64,000 bases of DNA from Bacteroidota bacterium (GCA_947501265.1 CANMVY010000003.1:124001-188000); one strand, 5' to 3'. Counted from the stretch's first letter, positions 1 through 8,353 are shown. Notes: generated by a model from the sequence alone, not told the origin. Program-made: numbers and translations.

Positions 1-1021
1 TACTCAATGAGATCGCAATGAAAATTTTCTTCACATCTGCTCCTGAAAAACCAGTGGCTTTGAGGATGGCAATGGTATCCATTTTTTCATAAATCATCAT
101 ATTCAGGATGTTGTAAATGCCAAACCCGGCTACAATTAAAAGAACAATGCCTACTGAAAATGAAATGATGGTTCGTGCACTGCTACCCGTTTCAAACTGT
201 GCATTGGCTGTTTGAATATCTTCAGCATCTATTTTAAACAGTGCTGCGTATTCCTTTGCTAATTCGGGAGCCTTATCCATATCGTAGAGTTTGATTTGGA
301 TATCGGTCATGTAATTACTCGATTCGCCCAGGAGTTTCTGGCAGGTAGCCAAGCTCACATAACTTTGTACCTTGTCCAATTCCACCAAACCCGATTGAAA
401 AAAACCGACCACTTTTAGTGAAAATTGTTCGCCATAAATGGTAGTCACTTGGATCAGATCGCCTTTTTTTGCTTGCATTTTGTCGGCAATACCTTGTCCT
501 AAAATGATACTGTTGGAGCGGTTTTCTAAATCAAAAGCATTGCCACCAAACACGTAGTCTTGAAATTTAAACAATTTGGATTCTTGGCCCACTTCTACAC
601 CATTTACAACTCCATTGAGTTCAATATTTCCAAGATTGTAGAAAACTTGAGCCGACAATTTCGGCGCTACCCCAATCACCCGAGAATCGTTTTTGAGGCG
701 TTTGAAAATGGTTTCTACCTGGTAAATTTCTTTTCGGGCATTGGCAGGCTTAATGGAATGAATGAAATGATGGTAATTTTTAAAAGTTGAATCCAACGCT
801 ATCGGCTGATTATCAGATGGGCGGATGTCGTTATAGAGTCGAATATGGGGTGTTCTGTTTAACACCAACCCGTCAAGCAGGGTATTCAACCCTTCCATAA
901 AACCCAAAAGCGAAACGAAAAAAGCCACACTAAAGGCCACACCAATAGCAGCTACCAAAGTTTGTTTGGAGCGTGCAAGAAGCAAGGCTTTCGCTATTTC
1001 AAAAATGTGTTTGACTTTCAT
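1..1021 (-). CDS. ABC transporter permease, MacB/LolC-E (FtsX) type, cut by window edge
   Basis: Reading the minus strand from an ATG at 1021 gives at least 340 codons with no stop before base 1, so the C-terminus lies outside the window. It has an N-terminal membrane helix (about residues 20-45), a long extracytoplasmic domain (about 50-285) and a second helix with FSVGIVLLIVAGFGIYNI, followed by the MIYEKMDTIAILKATGFS segment. That layout and the EKxxTIAILKATG motif are typical of FtsX-like permeases of the MacB and LolC/E families, which act as mechanotransmission ABC exporters in the inner membrane. The ATG overlaps the TGA of the upstream adaptor gene (ATGA), so the two are translationally coupled. 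The ATPase partner is presumably further downstream. Substrate cannot be inferred. Confidence 0.85.
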   Translation of the reverse strand, partial: MKVKHIFEIAKALLLARSKQTLVAAIGVAFSVAFFVSLLGFMEGLNTLLDGLVLNRTPHIRLYNDIRPSDNQPIALDSTFKNYHHFIHSIKPANARKEIYQVETIFKRLKNDSRVIGVAPKLSAQVFYNLGNIELNGVVNGVEVGQESKLFKFQDYVFGGNAFDLENRSNSIILGQGIADKMQAKKGDLIQVTTIYGEQFSLKVVGFFQSGLVELDKVQSYVSLATCQKLLGESSNYMTDIQIKLYDMDKAPELAKEYAALFKIDAEDIQTANAQFETGSSARTIISFSVGIVLLIVAGFGIYNILNMMIYEKMDTIAILKATGFSGADVKKIFIAISLS

Positions 1022-2103
1022 TCTTTCGAAAGTTTGATTTTGGTATGCTCGTCTATTCCGCCGAGAACTTCTACAGTATTGAAATCCTTCAAACCCGTTT
1101 TGATGGAACGAAGGGTTCCATCTTCTAACATAACAGCCGTATCATTTATCAAATAGTTGCTGGGAATGGTTAAAACATTCGTTTTTTCCTTGATAAGGAT
1201 ATTTACCTCCAAAGAAAGGTTGGGGTACAGCACTTTTGGAGTTTTTGTGAAAAGGGCTTCTACCCGAAAGGCTCTTTTCCTTTCATCCATCATGGGATAG
1301 ATGAAACTTATGGTGGCCTCGAAAACTTGATCTTTGTAACTATCCATCCGGACCATCACTTTTTGACCATTTTTTATTTTAACAATATCTAATTCATCAA
1401 CATTGAACTCAATAACAAAATCACGTTTTCCGAGTACCGCTAAGGGTTTGGTTCCACTGGCAAATTCTCCTTTTTTGGCATTGATTTTATACACCACCCC
1501 TTCCAATTCACTTCGTATGATCAGGTTGTTTTCTGTAGATTGAGCTATTTTAAGGTTGTTTTTGCTTTGCTCTGAGGCCAGTTTCAGTTGCCGATTGAGG
1601 TCTTCATAAAGGACTTTGGCTTTTTTTAGATTGGCTTTGGCATTTTCATAACTCAGTTCTTGCTTCTCCAAATCAATTTTTGCTCCAATGTTTTGTTTCC
1701 ACAAGCTTTGTTGCCGTAAAAGGGAGATTGAATCGTTCGTTGCTTTCTTTTGAGCCAATTCAATGAAATTTTGGGCTTCCAAAAGTTTTGTTTTATTGCG
1801 TTGATAATCATTGCTGAATGCGGTTGCCAACGCATTTTTAGTGGATAATTTGGTACTGTTGTTTTCAAGCTGAAATAGGGGAGTACCTTTCTGAACAAAG
1901 TCGCCTTCTTTTACAAAAATGGTTTCAATTTTCCCATTCAACTCCGCAAAAACCTCGTATTGATGATTGCTTTTTACAATTCCTGCCGCATATACGCTTT
2001 CGGTTATGTTGGATTTCGTGGGAATGATCGTTTCAGTAGATTGGCTACATCCAAAAACTAGAAACAAGAATAAACAGTGGAAGATGTTGGAATAAGGTTT
2101 CAT
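1018..2103 (-). CDS. Efflux periplasmic adaptor lipoprotein (HlyD/MacA/RND-MFP family)
   Basis: 361 aa from the ATG at 2103. The N-terminus is a lipoprotein signal with a lipobox ending in Cys19 (LVFGC), so the protein should be anchored in a membrane facing the periplasm. It then shows a biotinyl-lipoyl-like half motif (NGKIETIFVKEGDFVQKGTPLF), a long alpha-helical hairpin (about residues 85-200) and the second lipoyl half plus beta-barrel (LEGVVYKINAKKGEFASG). This is the membrane-fusion adaptor that links an inner-membrane pump to an outer-membrane channel. It overlaps the FtsX-like permease by four bases, as in MacA-MacB operons. An upstream in-frame extension to 2145 was rejected because it would place extra residues before the signal peptide. 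Confidence 0.88.
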   Translation of the reverse strand: MKPYSNIFHCLFLFLVFGCSQSTETIIPTKSNITESVYAAGIVKSNHQYEVFAELNGKIETIFVKEGDFVQKGTPLFQLENNSTKLSTKNALATAFSNDYQRNKTKLLEAQNFIELAQKKATNDSISLLRQQSLWKQNIGAKIDLEKQELSYENAKANLKKAKVLYEDLNRQLKLASEQSKNNLKIAQSTENNLIIRSELEGVVYKINAKKGEFASGTKPLAVLGKRDFVIEFNVDELDIVKIKNGQKVMVRMDSYKDQVFEATISFIYPMMDERKRAFRVEALFTKTPKVLYPNLSLEVNILIKEKTNVLTIPSNYLINDTAVMLEDGTLRSIKTGLKDFNTVEVLGGIDEHTKIKLSKE

Positions 2104-2159
2104 TTCAATTTTTTTTAGGTATTGAAGCGTTCTTGAACAACGCAAAACGTAAGTCGGTG

Positions 2160-2182
2160 AAAAAAAACTCGGGCTTTCCCGA
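2160..2182 (-). terminator. Probable Rho-independent terminator after the thioredoxin-like gene
   Basis: On the minus strand a TCGGG/CCCGA stem (2169-2182, four-base loop) is followed by G-free sequence and an eight-T run (complement of 2160-2167). It lies between the thioredoxin-like gene and the adaptor gene and would separate their transcripts. The stem is short, so strength is uncertain. Confidence 0.5.
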
Positions 2183-2320
2183 TTGAAATAATGTTCTTAT
2201 TCTTGGCTAATGTAGTGTTTAATTTTCGTATTATGTGGATTGTTTGCAGCTCTAATTGCGCAGCTTTCAAATAGCCGTCCTGGATGCTCTCAGGGGAAAT
2301 AGGCGCCGGAATTGCCCGCT

Positions 2321-2382
2321 CCCTGAGGACCTCGAAGGGAGAAGGGAGCGAAGGGTGTCTTCGCCCTTCGACAAGCTCAGGG
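2321..2382. repeat. Dispersed inverted repeat of the CCCTGAG-N5-CGAAGGG type (REP-like)
   Basis: The only gap of about 300 bases in the window (2104-2407) holds this element. Two 19-base arms, CCCTGAG-N5-CGAAGGG at 2321-2339 and its inverted counterpart at 2364-2382, are separated by 24 bases. An internal CGAAGGG/CCCTTCG hairpin (2349-2355 with 2364-2370) offers an alternative fold. The right arm on the minus strand reads CCCTGAGCTTGTCGAAGGG, a sequence I recognise as a short repeat scattered through many bacterial genomes, which when mistranslated gives peptides like VPELVEG. Only this copy is present here. The rest of the gap (2183-2320, 2383-2407) shows nothing I can identify. Confidence 0.7.
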
Positions 2383-2407
2383 ACCGCAGACACCGGATGA
2401 TTGGAAA

Positions 2408-3001
2408 TTATTCCCCTAAAAACGCCTCGATCTCCGAATCAATGGCCTGTTGCTTGTTCTGGGCGTACCACTTGTGCAACTCGTCGGCGTATTTCGGGGC
2501 CGTTTCCGGATTCGATTTCAAAGCAATCACCATCTCTTGCGCAGCAACCGGACGTGGGCCCCACGCCTTTTGGAAGTTCCCGTGCTCATCCAATTGCAAT
2601 AACTTCGGAATGGAACGTCCGCCATTCGTGAGGTGGGCATCCATCAAATCCAAATGTTGATCCCGATACACCAACCGCAAGTCAATTTTTCCGGCCGAGG
2701 CTTCAGCTATTTTTGCAATCACCGGCACAATTTGCGACGCATCCCCGCACCAGGGTTCTGTGATCAACAACCACTGGATCGGACGCTCTAAGTTCTTCAT
2801 CACTTCCTGCGTGGAAGCGGACACATTAAAATGCTTTAAAATGCGCTGACTCCGCTGCCAATTCAGTGGCAGATACTGGTAATTGAAAACCTGATCACCT
2901 AAATTCAGAGATTTTTCAAAGTCTAAAACGTATTGTTCAAAAGAGATTCCCTTTTGGAAATGCTCCCCATAATTGACCGAAATTGGCGCTGCTTGTTCCA
3001 T
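2408..3001 (-). CDS. Thioredoxin family protein (Thioredoxin_9-like)
   Basis: 197 aa from the ATG at 3001; a TTG six codons upstream is possible but less likely. The thioredoxin-fold core includes LLITEPWCGDASQIVPVI, the RDQHLDLMDAHLTNGGRSIP stretch with the cis-Pro, and a C-terminal WGPRP. This matches the cytosolic thioredoxin-like family common in Bacteroidota. The active site is WCGDA: one Cys is present and the second Cys of CxxC is replaced, so ordinary dithiol exchange is not expected. No signal peptide is visible. The gene lies 54 bases downstream of an SRPBCC gene on the same strand. The role is not known. Confidence 0.8.
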   Translation of the reverse strand: MEQAAPISVNYGEHFQKGISFEQYVLDFEKSLNLGDQVFNYQYLPLNWQRSQRILKHFNVSASTQEVMKNLERPIQWLLITEPWCGDASQIVPVIAKIAEASAGKIDLRLVYRDQHLDLMDAHLTNGGRSIPKLLQLDEHGNFQKAWGPRPVAAQEMVIALKSNPETAPKYADELHKWYAQNKQQAIDSEIEAFLGE

Positions 3002-3055
3002 GGATAAATGACGATTCAAGCCGCAAAAATCTTCATTGTTTTCGAAAAAAAGAAA

Positions 3056-3457
3056 TCAATCTTTCAAATTTTGGACATACCGACCAAATTCATTCAAAAT
3101 GCTTTGCCAACCTTGCTCCTGCAACTCCTCCGAATTCTCCATTTCGGGTTCAAACGAGTGCGTTACCATCCCCGTTTCATCCGCCTTAAAAAACACCTTT
3201 CGGCCATCAGCTAAATGGTAATCCAGTTCGTAAGGTGCCGCAATTCGATCGAAAGTGCCTTCCAAATCAAAAGAGAAACTTCCATCTTTGGCTGCCATGG
3301 TGTACGAAAAATGCCCTCCGGGAACCAATTCGTTGGCAGCCTTCGGACAATGCCAATCAGCGCTGGCGAAATTCCAATGTTGGATGTGATCTGCCTGGGT
3401 AAAACAATCCCAAATTTTTTGGGCGGAAGCCTTAATTTGAACGGAAACGTCAATCAT
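3056..3457 (-). CDS. SRPBCC / AHSA1-like (activator of Hsp90 ATPase homologue 1-like) protein
   Basis: 133 aa. The sequence follows the START/Bet v1-like fold used by AHSA1-type proteins: an N-terminal strand with IKASAQKIWDCFTQADHIQHW, a central GGHFSYTM segment and a C-terminal helix ending in the EQGWQSILNEFGRYV pattern that defines this subfamily. These small cytosolic proteins have a hydrophobic cavity; ligands are usually unknown and the Hsp90 link does not hold for most bacterial members. Start is the ATG at 3457. It is the first gene of a likely two-gene unit with the thioredoxin-like gene. Confidence 0.85.
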   Translation of the reverse strand: MIDVSVQIKASAQKIWDCFTQADHIQHWNFASADWHCPKAANELVPGGHFSYTMAAKDGSFSFDLEGTFDRIAAPYELDYHLADGRKVFFKADETGMVTHSFEPEMENSEELQEQGWQSILNEFGRYVQNLKD

Positions 3458-3485
3458 GTGTGAAATTTTAAGGATGAAAACATCG

Positions 3486-3493
3486 TAGTTTTG
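3486..3493 (+). promoter_or_regulatory. TAGTTTTG, Bacteroidota -7 element
   Basis: Exact match to TAnnTTTG, 14 bases before the ATG at 3508. It gives a short leader for the secreted protein gene. Confidence 0.6.
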
Positions 3494-3507
3494 TAAAGAT
3501 AGCCATC

Positions 3508-4347
3508 ATGAAAAAATTGTTGATTTTCTCCCTGATTTTTTTGACCCAACTGGGATGGGCCCAAACCCAATCTTCGAAGTTAGACACCCAATGGTTGCAT
3601 CAAAAAAAATACTCCAATGGAAGATGGTCGGCCTATGCGTACCTCCTAAAATCCACCGGAAACGGAAAGGCCGCCTGCTTCACCCCACAAGGAAAAGTGA
3701 TGTTCGAATCGTCCATCAGCCGCAATCACGGCCACCATTCCGTTGCCTTTTGGCACCATGCAAACGGGGTCGTTAGCAAAGCAGAAATCTCCCAAGCGCC
3801 CGATGCCGGAATTCAATGGTACAAATCCCAAATCTACTTCAACGAAAAAGGGGAGAAGCTCAGGGAAGAACATCAAAGTCATGAAGATTTGGAACGAATC
3901 ATGCTAATCGATCCGCCCTTCGAAATACATCCTTCTGTTCCTCGCCCCCAACAACCATCCACCCCAATCGTTCCTCCATCGAAACCCGCCCAACCGTGTG
4001 CGGTCATTTACTCCAACGTTTTGGCAGTTGAAAACCTAACCGAGTTCCCCGTCCAAGTTCAATTTGCGGCCCGTCAACGCATCAAAACATGCATCATTGC
4101 GCCGGGGGAAAGCCGAAATGTAGATACGCTCATTCAGGCGCAATTCTTTCAAAATCCGACCAAAGAAGGCATCTTTCAAGTGGCATTCACCCAGAAACGG
4201 AAAAAATGGGAATGCGTCTCCATGCCCGCCATCGAAACAAAAACCTCCGACAGCTCCACCCATTTCACGGTTCAAATTCTTCAGAAAAAAAGGATTAATC
4301 CAAAATCTCGGCCCGCGCGAACAAACGCTCCTTCTCCTTCAAAATAA
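3508..4347 (+). CDS. Secreted protein of unknown function
   Basis: 279 aa with a clear Sec signal peptide (MKKLLIFSLIFLTQLGWAQ). I do not recognise a domain. The N-terminal half has weak MORN-like toxin-antitoxin-style strands (YSNGRWSAYAYLL, GKVMFESSISRNHGHHSVAF, YFNEKGEKLREE). A proline-rich linker (about residues 146-168) follows, then a beta-rich C-terminal half with LTEFPVQVQFAARQRIKTC and PGESRNVDTL, resembling a small immunoglobulin-like domain. The last 50 or so bases overlap the 3' end of the convergent antiporter gene. The C-terminal tail is very basic and Pro/Ser-rich. Export to the periplasm or surface is inferred from the signal only. Confidence 0.7.
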   Translation: MKKLLIFSLIFLTQLGWAQTQSSKLDTQWLHQKKYSNGRWSAYAYLLKSTGNGKAACFTPQGKVMFESSISRNHGHHSVAFWHHANGVVSKAEISQAPDAGIQWYKSQIYFNEKGEKLREEHQSHEDLERIMLIDPPFEIHPSVPRPQQPSTPIVPPSKPAQPCAVIYSNVLAVENLTEFPVQVQFAARQRIKTCIIAPGESRNVDTLIQAQFFQNPTKEGIFQVAFTQKRKKWECVSMPAIETKTSDSSTHFTVQILQKKRINPKSRPARTNAPSPSK

Positions 4348-6118
4348 AATCCAAAAACTCCTTATCGTTGTCTTCCAAAACAATCTTGGAATACCTCTTC
4401 AATTTTTCGGAGGTGTAAAAACGCGAAACGAACACAAAATCGGCTCCTTCGTCGTACAATTTCTTGGCTTCTTCCAAGTTTTCAGCGTGAACCGCCACTT
4501 GGGCCTCCTTGCACAAATGACGGAGGTGTTGCAAAATCTTCCGATTGGAAGTTCCCACCAAAATGGAATCGGGAATGCTAGAAATTACCACCTTCGCTTT
4601 GGAAATTCCCATGTGGTGCAGGGTATCCAAATGGCTAATATCTCCATAGCTGGCCGAAATGCCCTGATCTTTGAGTTTTTGAAGAACAACGGGGTTAAAA
4701 TCAATCACCAAAATTCGGTCTTTAATGTTCCGATCGGCATCATCTTCCACCTCTAAAAAATCGGCCAACAACGAACTTGCATGGTGGTGGAATCCAAGAA
4801 TAACCACGTCTTTTCCGTCGGTATTTTCATCTTCATCCTTGGAATGGGTTTCTTTTATTCCCAACTTGGACAGCGTTTTGGAGATGATTTTTTGGATGGA
4901 ATCGTTTCCTTTGATAAGGTAAGTGGCTCCAATGGAGGTGAATACAAAAATGAAAATGATGATGGACAAAACCGAACGATCGATGTGTCCAAAGCCAACG
5001 CCCAAAGAAGCGATTACCAGCGAAAATTCACTCATTTGGGCCAAATTGATGGCCGGTAAAATGCTCACCCGATTTCCGTTTTTGAGGAAGTGAAGCACGG
5101 GCCAAACGGAGAAAAATCGAGAGAGGATGAGAAATAAAGAAAGCGCTAATGCTCCTAAAAGAATGAGGGGTTGTTCCATGGGATTGGGAATTTGCATCCC
5201 GAGCGAAACAAAGAACAGGGTAACGAAGAAATCGCGCAGGTTCACCACCTTGGCCACCACATCCAAATTATACGGAAAACTGGCGATGCTGGCTCCAGCG
5301 ATCAAAGCGCCCATTTCCACGCTCAAGCCCAGGGCATTCGCCAATCCGCAAACGAGGAAACACCATCCCAGTGAAATCAAAAGCAGTAACTCGGGGAGTT
5401 TGGCGATGGAATGAAAAATTTTAGGCAGCAGGTATTTGGCACCGGCCACAGCGAGAAGGACAAGAAATCCGCCTTTCACGAAAGATAAAGCAATTTGGGT
5501 GATTTCCGGATTTTCCAAATTGGGCTGGATGCCCAACACGATGATGGCCCAAATGTCTTGAAAAACCAACACGCCCAAGGTAATTCTTCCGGCCATGGTT
5601 CCCAATTCGAATTTTCCGTACAGCAGTTTCACCACAATGGCCGTACTGCTCAGGGCCATCCCCACCGCTAAATACAGATGGCTGTAACCAATGGAGGGAA
5701 ACCACATCGAGGTGAGTTGGAAGAAGCCCAAACCCAATAAAACAGAAATGGGAAATTGGAGCAACCCCGTGAAAAGTAGGGATTTACCCGATTCTTTGAG
5801 CTTTTTAAAATCAATCTCTAAACCAATGAGAAACAGCAATAAAATGAGTCCGTAGTGAGAGATGGTCTCCACCTGACTTTCTTCGGAAATGAATCCAAAA
5901 CCCATGACCGGACCAATAATAACTCCGGTGATGAGGTACGCTAAGAGTAGCGGTTGTTTCAAACGGTGGGCGAGATAACCCAAAACGGCTGCAGCGAAAA
6001 TGGCTATTCCAACGTGTTCGATGAGGTTATTTCCTTCTGTTTGTCCGCTTGCGGAAGCAAAAAAAGGAAAAATGCAGAAGGATAGAAGGAGTAGGTTTGC
6101 TTTAAAAAACGAGCTCAT
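4295..6118 (-). CDS. Monovalent cation:proton antiporter, CPA2 (KefB-type) with TrkA-N domain
   Basis: 607 aa. An N-terminal signal-like helix is followed by about a dozen membrane segments to about residue 400, with the family motifs LLLFLIGLEIDFKKL, ALSSTAIVVKLL and VEMGALIAGASIA. Residues about 430-580 form a Rossmann-like TrkA-N (RCK) domain: VVILGFHHHASSLL, an acidic VIDFNP after the second strand, and YGDISHLDTL. The usual glycine-rich loop (GxGxxG) is replaced by GFHHHAS, so NAD(H) binding may differ. The protein should exchange K+ or Na+ for H+ at the inner membrane. It has its own promoter element upstream and ends inside the convergent secreted-protein gene. Confidence 0.88.
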   Translation of the reverse strand: MSSFFKANLLLLSFCIFPFFASASGQTEGNNLIEHVGIAIFAAAVLGYLAHRLKQPLLLAYLITGVIIGPVMGFGFISEESQVETISHYGLILLLFLIGLEIDFKKLKESGKSLLFTGLLQFPISVLLGLGFFQLTSMWFPSIGYSHLYLAVGMALSSTAIVVKLLYGKFELGTMAGRITLGVLVFQDIWAIIVLGIQPNLENPEITQIALSFVKGGFLVLLAVAGAKYLLPKIFHSIAKLPELLLLISLGWCFLVCGLANALGLSVEMGALIAGASIASFPYNLDVVAKVVNLRDFFVTLFFVSLGMQIPNPMEQPLILLGALALSLFLILSRFFSVWPVLHFLKNGNRVSILPAINLAQMSEFSLVIASLGVGFGHIDRSVLSIIIFIFVFTSIGATYLIKGNDSIQKIISKTLSKLGIKETHSKDEDENTDGKDVVILGFHHHASSLLADFLEVEDDADRNIKDRILVIDFNPVVLQKLKDQGISASYGDISHLDTLHHMGISKAKVVISSIPDSILVGTSNRKILQHLRHLCKEAQVAVHAENLEEAKKLYDEGADFVFVSRFYTSEKLKRYSKIVLEDNDKEFLDFILKEKERLFARAEILD

Positions 6119-6133
6119 GGATAACTAGAAACC

Positions 6134-6141
6134 CAAAATTA
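6134..6141 (-). promoter_or_regulatory. TAATTTTG -7 element of the antiporter gene
   Basis: Exact TAnnTTTG on the minus strand, 15 bases before the ATG at 6118, in the gap after the DUF1003 gene. It suggests the antiporter can be transcribed alone. Confidence 0.5.
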
Positions 6142-6148
6142 AGCAGAA

Positions 6149-6844
6149 TTATGTAGATTTTACTTTTTTGATCAAGTCTTCCAAATAGTCGATTTGCATT
6201 TCCTGGATTTCGAGAAGCTTTCGATTTTGGTGAATGAGCAAATGATCCAGTTTTTCACTGAGAATTTGAATTTCTAATTCGGCCTTTAGGTTGATTTGAT
6301 AATCGTGCTCAGAACGAATGCGGTCTTTTTGTTCTTGGCGATTCTGGCTCATCATGATGATGGGGGCTTGAATGGAGGCCAAGCAACTCAAAACCAAATT
6401 CAAAAGGATATAGGGGTAAGGATCAAATCCCTGGTTGTTGTACCAGAATATATTGAGAAGAATCCAAAAGAGAATACTGCCAAAAAAAAAGAGAATAAAG
6501 GTCCAACTCCCTCCAAATTGGGCAATACCATCAGCCATTTTTTCTCCCAGTGTCAATGGGTTTTCATGTTCCTCTTCCACATTTTCGGAAAGAATTTTAT
6601 TGCTCTTGATGGCCAATAAAACGTCTTTGTCGATTTGCGCCAATTCCCCTCGCTCTTCTTCCATCAACTTACTCAGATACATTCTTCGGAATTCGTTGAG
6701 CTCATCCAAACTCATGAAATCGTCCTTCGTGAAGGTGGGATGCATATCTTGAATTAGATTGAAAATTCTAGGTCGAATGTCTTGACCCTGAATGGTTTCC
6801 CCTTGACCAATGGGTAGGCTGGAAATTTTGCTGATATTGGACAT
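6149..6844 (-). CDS. DUF1003 family membrane protein
   Basis: 231 aa. It has an acidic N-terminal cytoplasmic region, two adjacent transmembrane helices (about residues 112-132 and 145-165) and a C-terminal coiled coil. The family signature is intact: FGGSWTFILFF, FDPYPYILLNLVLSCLAS, APIIMMSQNRQEQKDR, and the helical DYQINLKAELEI segment. DUF1003 proteins are widespread and of unknown function. The gene sits 26 bases after the TIP30-like gene, probably as the last gene of that operon. Confidence 0.9.
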   Translation of the reverse strand: MSNISKISSLPIGQGETIQGQDIRPRIFNLIQDMHPTFTKDDFMSLDELNEFRRMYLSKLMEEERGELAQIDKDVLLAIKSNKILSENVEEEHENPLTLGEKMADGIAQFGGSWTFILFFFGSILFWILLNIFWYNNQGFDPYPYILLNLVLSCLASIQAPIIMMSQNRQEQKDRIRSEHDYQINLKAELEIQILSEKLDHLLIHQNRKLLEIQEMQIDYLEDLIKKVKST

Positions 6845-6870
6845 GGGATTTGATTTTTATTCTTGCCAAG

Positions 6871-7524
6871 TTAAGTTTTTGCAGGAAAGAAATCGGCATA
6901 GTTCAAGGTAAAATGACCTATGTTGTGACTTTTACTGCAATGAACCATGGCTTTGGCGAGGTCTTTTGCTTCCACCGCCCGATATTTTGAAGGAGTGAGC
7001 CATCGGAAGATGGGAAAAATCCATTGTGCCATTCGTTCCCCCAAGCGAAATTCCCCCCGATTGCCTAACAACAAACTGGGTTGAAAAATGAAAATCGACG
7101 GGATTCCCGATTTTTTGATTTGAGTTTCTACTTCTCCTTTCAGTTTGAGGTAGAAATTTTTCGACTGGGCATCGGCCCCTATGGCGGAGACCAATAAAAA
7201 AGATTTTGCGCCCCATTTTGCACCGAATTCCGCCGCCTTGGTGGGAATCCATTCATCCACTTTTCGGTATGCGGCGGCATCTCCCTTTACTTTTTTCTGG
7301 GTGGTGCCAACAGCCGAAAAAATGATTTCTCCTCCCTGCATGGCCAGTTCAAACTTCGATGGATTTTGAAAATCGACCACACGCTCTTCCAACTTGGGGT
7401 GGGTAAACGGGAGCGGTTGACGTACCAGAACAATCACTTTGTCGAAGTCGCGATCCAGTAAAAGCTGGGTGAGGATTTCGTTGCCGACCAATCCGGTACA
7501 ACCCAATAATAGTGCGTTAGCCAT
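6871..7524 (-). CDS. NAD(P)-binding oxidoreductase, TIP30/HTATIP2-like atypical SDR
   Basis: 217 aa from the ATG at 7524. The Rossmann dinucleotide loop is LLGCTGLVGNEIL. Downstream are FSAVGTTQKKVKGDAAAYRKVD, LLVSAIGADAQSKNFYLKLKGEVE (with the YxxxK pair) and FQPSLLLGNRGEFRLGE, all diagnostic of the TIP30-like atypical short-chain dehydrogenase group. Substrate is unknown. Translation start overlaps the end of the upstream acyltransferase-like gene by eight bases. A long upstream extension of the same frame is spurious, since the protein motif begins immediately at this ATG. Confidence 0.85.
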   Translation of the reverse strand: MANALLLGCTGLVGNEILTQLLLDRDFDKVIVLVRQPLPFTHPKLEERVVDFQNPSKFELAMQGGEIIFSAVGTTQKKVKGDAAAYRKVDEWIPTKAAEFGAKWGAKSFLLVSAIGADAQSKNFYLKLKGEVETQIKKSGIPSIFIFQPSLLLGNRGEFRLGERMAQWIFPIFRWLTPSKYRAVEAKDLAKAMVHCSKSHNIGHFTLNYADFFPAKT

Positions 7525-8350
7525 GATCTTTTTTTGATGGGGGAAAAATGAAGAACGAAAAAAAGACGACCAACGATAGCCAAAGGAGGGCAAACAATGA
7601 AAATTTCCATCCGTGAATCCATCGCGACGAGCCCCAGGCGATGATGAAACTCGATCCAATGTAGATCGCCAAACTGTTTTTTCCCAAACGTTTCAGCCAG
7701 GGAAATTGGGGGATGAGTCTTGGGAAAGCGGTGATCGTTCCAAAGACTCCAGCGGCGAAGGTCAAGGAAATTGCCGAAATGGGGTAGTACCATTCCGAAT
7801 ATCCCAAACGGGTGTTGGGCGGAAACGCCAACAGGTACAGACTTCCCAAAAGTCCGAGGGTGAACCAAGCTGCAACACGGGGAAATGCGTTTCGAAATCG
7901 ACCTAATAGGAAGATCAAAAGCCAAGGCAGCGGAGGAAACCAACCTTGATGAAAGAGGTGGGGGAATCCAAACGAAATCGCGCAGGCTAACGCCACTAGA
8001 ATGGCAATGGGATTCCCCCAGGGTTGGTTGAATGGGATGGAAATCCAAAGTCCGATGCCCAAAACATACAACACATCCCATTCTTGGAAAGCGCCGATAT
8101 TCCATCCGAAGAGATCGATGATGACGGCCCAAAAGAGGAGAATGGCTCCTCGGAAGAACAGTTTTTGGGCCGATTGCCGCACCGAATAAAATCCGGCTAA
8201 CCCGATGAAGATGGGCGCCGGCAGGGAAAATAGGAATCGGAGCAACGGTGGGTGAGGGGCGAGGAGGGAACTGCCCGCCAAATTGGCGCCCAGCATCAAG
8301 AAAACCGCGAATCCGCGCCAAAGATCACCGTGAGTTTCTCGCTTTGCCAT
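7517..8350 (-). CDS. DUF1624/heparan-alpha-glucosaminide N-acetyltransferase-like membrane protein
   Basis: 277 aa from the ATG at 8350. It opens with LWRGFAVFLMLGANLAGSSL, the conserved start of DUF1624/YeiB-like acyltransferases, followed by eight or nine hydrophobic segments and a short basic tail. These proteins move acyl groups across the inner membrane onto sugars; a polysaccharide or cell-wall substrate is inferred only. The ATG is three bases from an exact promoter element on the minus strand. An in-frame extension to 8524 would overlap mtgA completely and was rejected. Confidence 0.7.
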   Translation of the reverse strand: MAKRETHGDLWRGFAVFLMLGANLAGSSLLAPHPPLLRFLFSLPAPIFIGLAGFYSVRQSAQKLFFRGAILLFWAVIIDLFGWNIGAFQEWDVLYVLGIGLWISIPFNQPWGNPIAILVALACAISFGFPHLFHQGWFPPLPWLLIFLLGRFRNAFPRVAAWFTLGLLGSLYLLAFPPNTRLGYSEWYYPISAISLTFAAGVFGTITAFPRLIPQFPWLKRLGKNSLAIYIGSSFIIAWGSSRWIHGWKFSLFALLWLSLVVFFSFFIFPPSKKDHG

Positions 8351-8353
8351 GTT

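Noticed and set aside
2115-2393. A small minus-strand frame containing VPELVEG
   Set aside because: That peptide is the translation of the dispersed repeat and not a protein gene.
7434-8321. A 295-codon open frame overlapping the DUF1624-like gene on the same strand
   Set aside because: The composition is Arg/Pro/His-rich nonsense and the other frame carries recognisable membrane helices and family motifs.
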